NCBI GenBank assembly: GCA_026168455.1
Contig: CM047427.1
Location: 63,244,162-63,308,161 of the forward strand
Source: Theocolax elegans
Lineage: Eukaryota > Arthropoda > Insecta > Hymenoptera > Cerocephalidae
DNA length: 64,000 nucleotides
Direction: 5' to 3'
The translations under genes were made by a program, and so were the position numbers. Below the pieces are notes generated by a model. That model worked only from the letters and a program-made list of their open reading frames with translations, was not told the origin of the DNA and made no database searches. This document shows positions 63,700-64,000 of this stretch, one piece after another. How positions within the stretch are numbered: the stretch's first letter is position 1; each line of letters begins with the position of its first letter.

Positions 63700-63973
63700 C
63701 AAAAAAAAATTAATTTTTAGAAAAATCTTTTACGTCTGGACATTACGCATACTTTAAACAATGTACTCAAATATTTTCAGATTTTTACATCCCTAATTAA
63801 CGTATGTTTGATTAAAGTTTACACCTTTTTTATTCATAATTACCAACCAATAATTTTTCATTCAATTATATTATTAAAACAATTACTGTTTTAATCCGAT
63901 ACGTCCTAGTGCCTTATGGTTTAAACAATAAAAGGTGAAGATCTCAATTATTACGGGCCCGACATTCCGTTAA
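63700..63973 (-). mobile_element. TTAA-type MITE copy, reverse orientation
   Basis: It ends GGGCCCGACATTCCGTTAA at 63973. Read on the minus strand, it carries the internal landmarks of the copy at 56.6 kb in order: AAAGGTGTAAACTTT, GGTAATTATGAAT and AAAAATCTGAAAA. The other end is eroded near 63700. Confidence 0.55.
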
Positions 63974-64000
63974 TAAAGTATTAGAGGTTTCCACACGTCA

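Noticed and set aside
1..64000. CRISPR arrays, bacterial operons, ribosomal RNA or a biosynthetic cluster
   Set aside because: The window is spliced animal DNA; no spaced direct-repeat array, operon structure or rRNA motif was seen.

Overview
This window is AT-rich nuclear DNA from an animal, almost certainly an insect. Genes are interrupted by short GT-AG introns, promoter areas stand out as CpG-rich patches, and the recognisable genes are insect-type orthologues (Sprint/RIN, RNF146, an ABCC4-like transporter, TTF2/Lodestar, GINS4/Sld5, TMEM18). Hymenoptera is a plausible order, but the sequence alone does not prove it. All intron/exon joins below were made by hand; each listed gene keeps an uninterrupted reading frame through every splice.

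Layout: 1-7.6 kb, no gene seen. 8.1-12.5 kb (+), an SH2-less isoform of the Rab5/Ras regulator sprint. 12.5-17.0 kb, empty. 17.0-18.3 kb (+), the poly(ADP-ribose)-reading E3 ligase RNF146. 18.3-22.0 kb, intergenic with a foldback MITE. 22.0-36.2 kb (+), an 18-exon ABCC4/MRP4-type transporter. 38.3-42.9 kb (+), a TTF2/Lodestar SNF2 ATPase. 44.1-46.7 kb (+), a type II membrane protein with YWTD propellers and EGF modules. 47.8-48.9 kb (-), GINS4/Sld5. 51.2-53.3 kb (-), TMEM18. 53.3-59.3 kb, a repeat-rich spacer with a CpG-rich promoter, microsatellites, a LINE scrap, a tRNA-like head and TTAA-ended MITE copies. 59.3-62.7 kb (+), an unrecognised Ser/Thr-rich protein with NETY repeats. 62.7-64.0 kb, 3' flank with further repeat copies.

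The genes do not form a shared pathway; this is an ordinary mixed-function chromosomal segment. The most unusual items are a Thr/Asn-rich, sequon-rich loop of about 220 residues inserted into the second membrane domain of the ABCC4-like transporter and grown partly from a 24-bp coding minisatellite; the internally repetitive uncharacterised gene at 59.3 kb; the LDL-receptor-like protein built as a type II membrane protein; and a family of TTAA-ended MITEs, one copy of which encloses a 379-bp foldback inside an ABCC4 intron.
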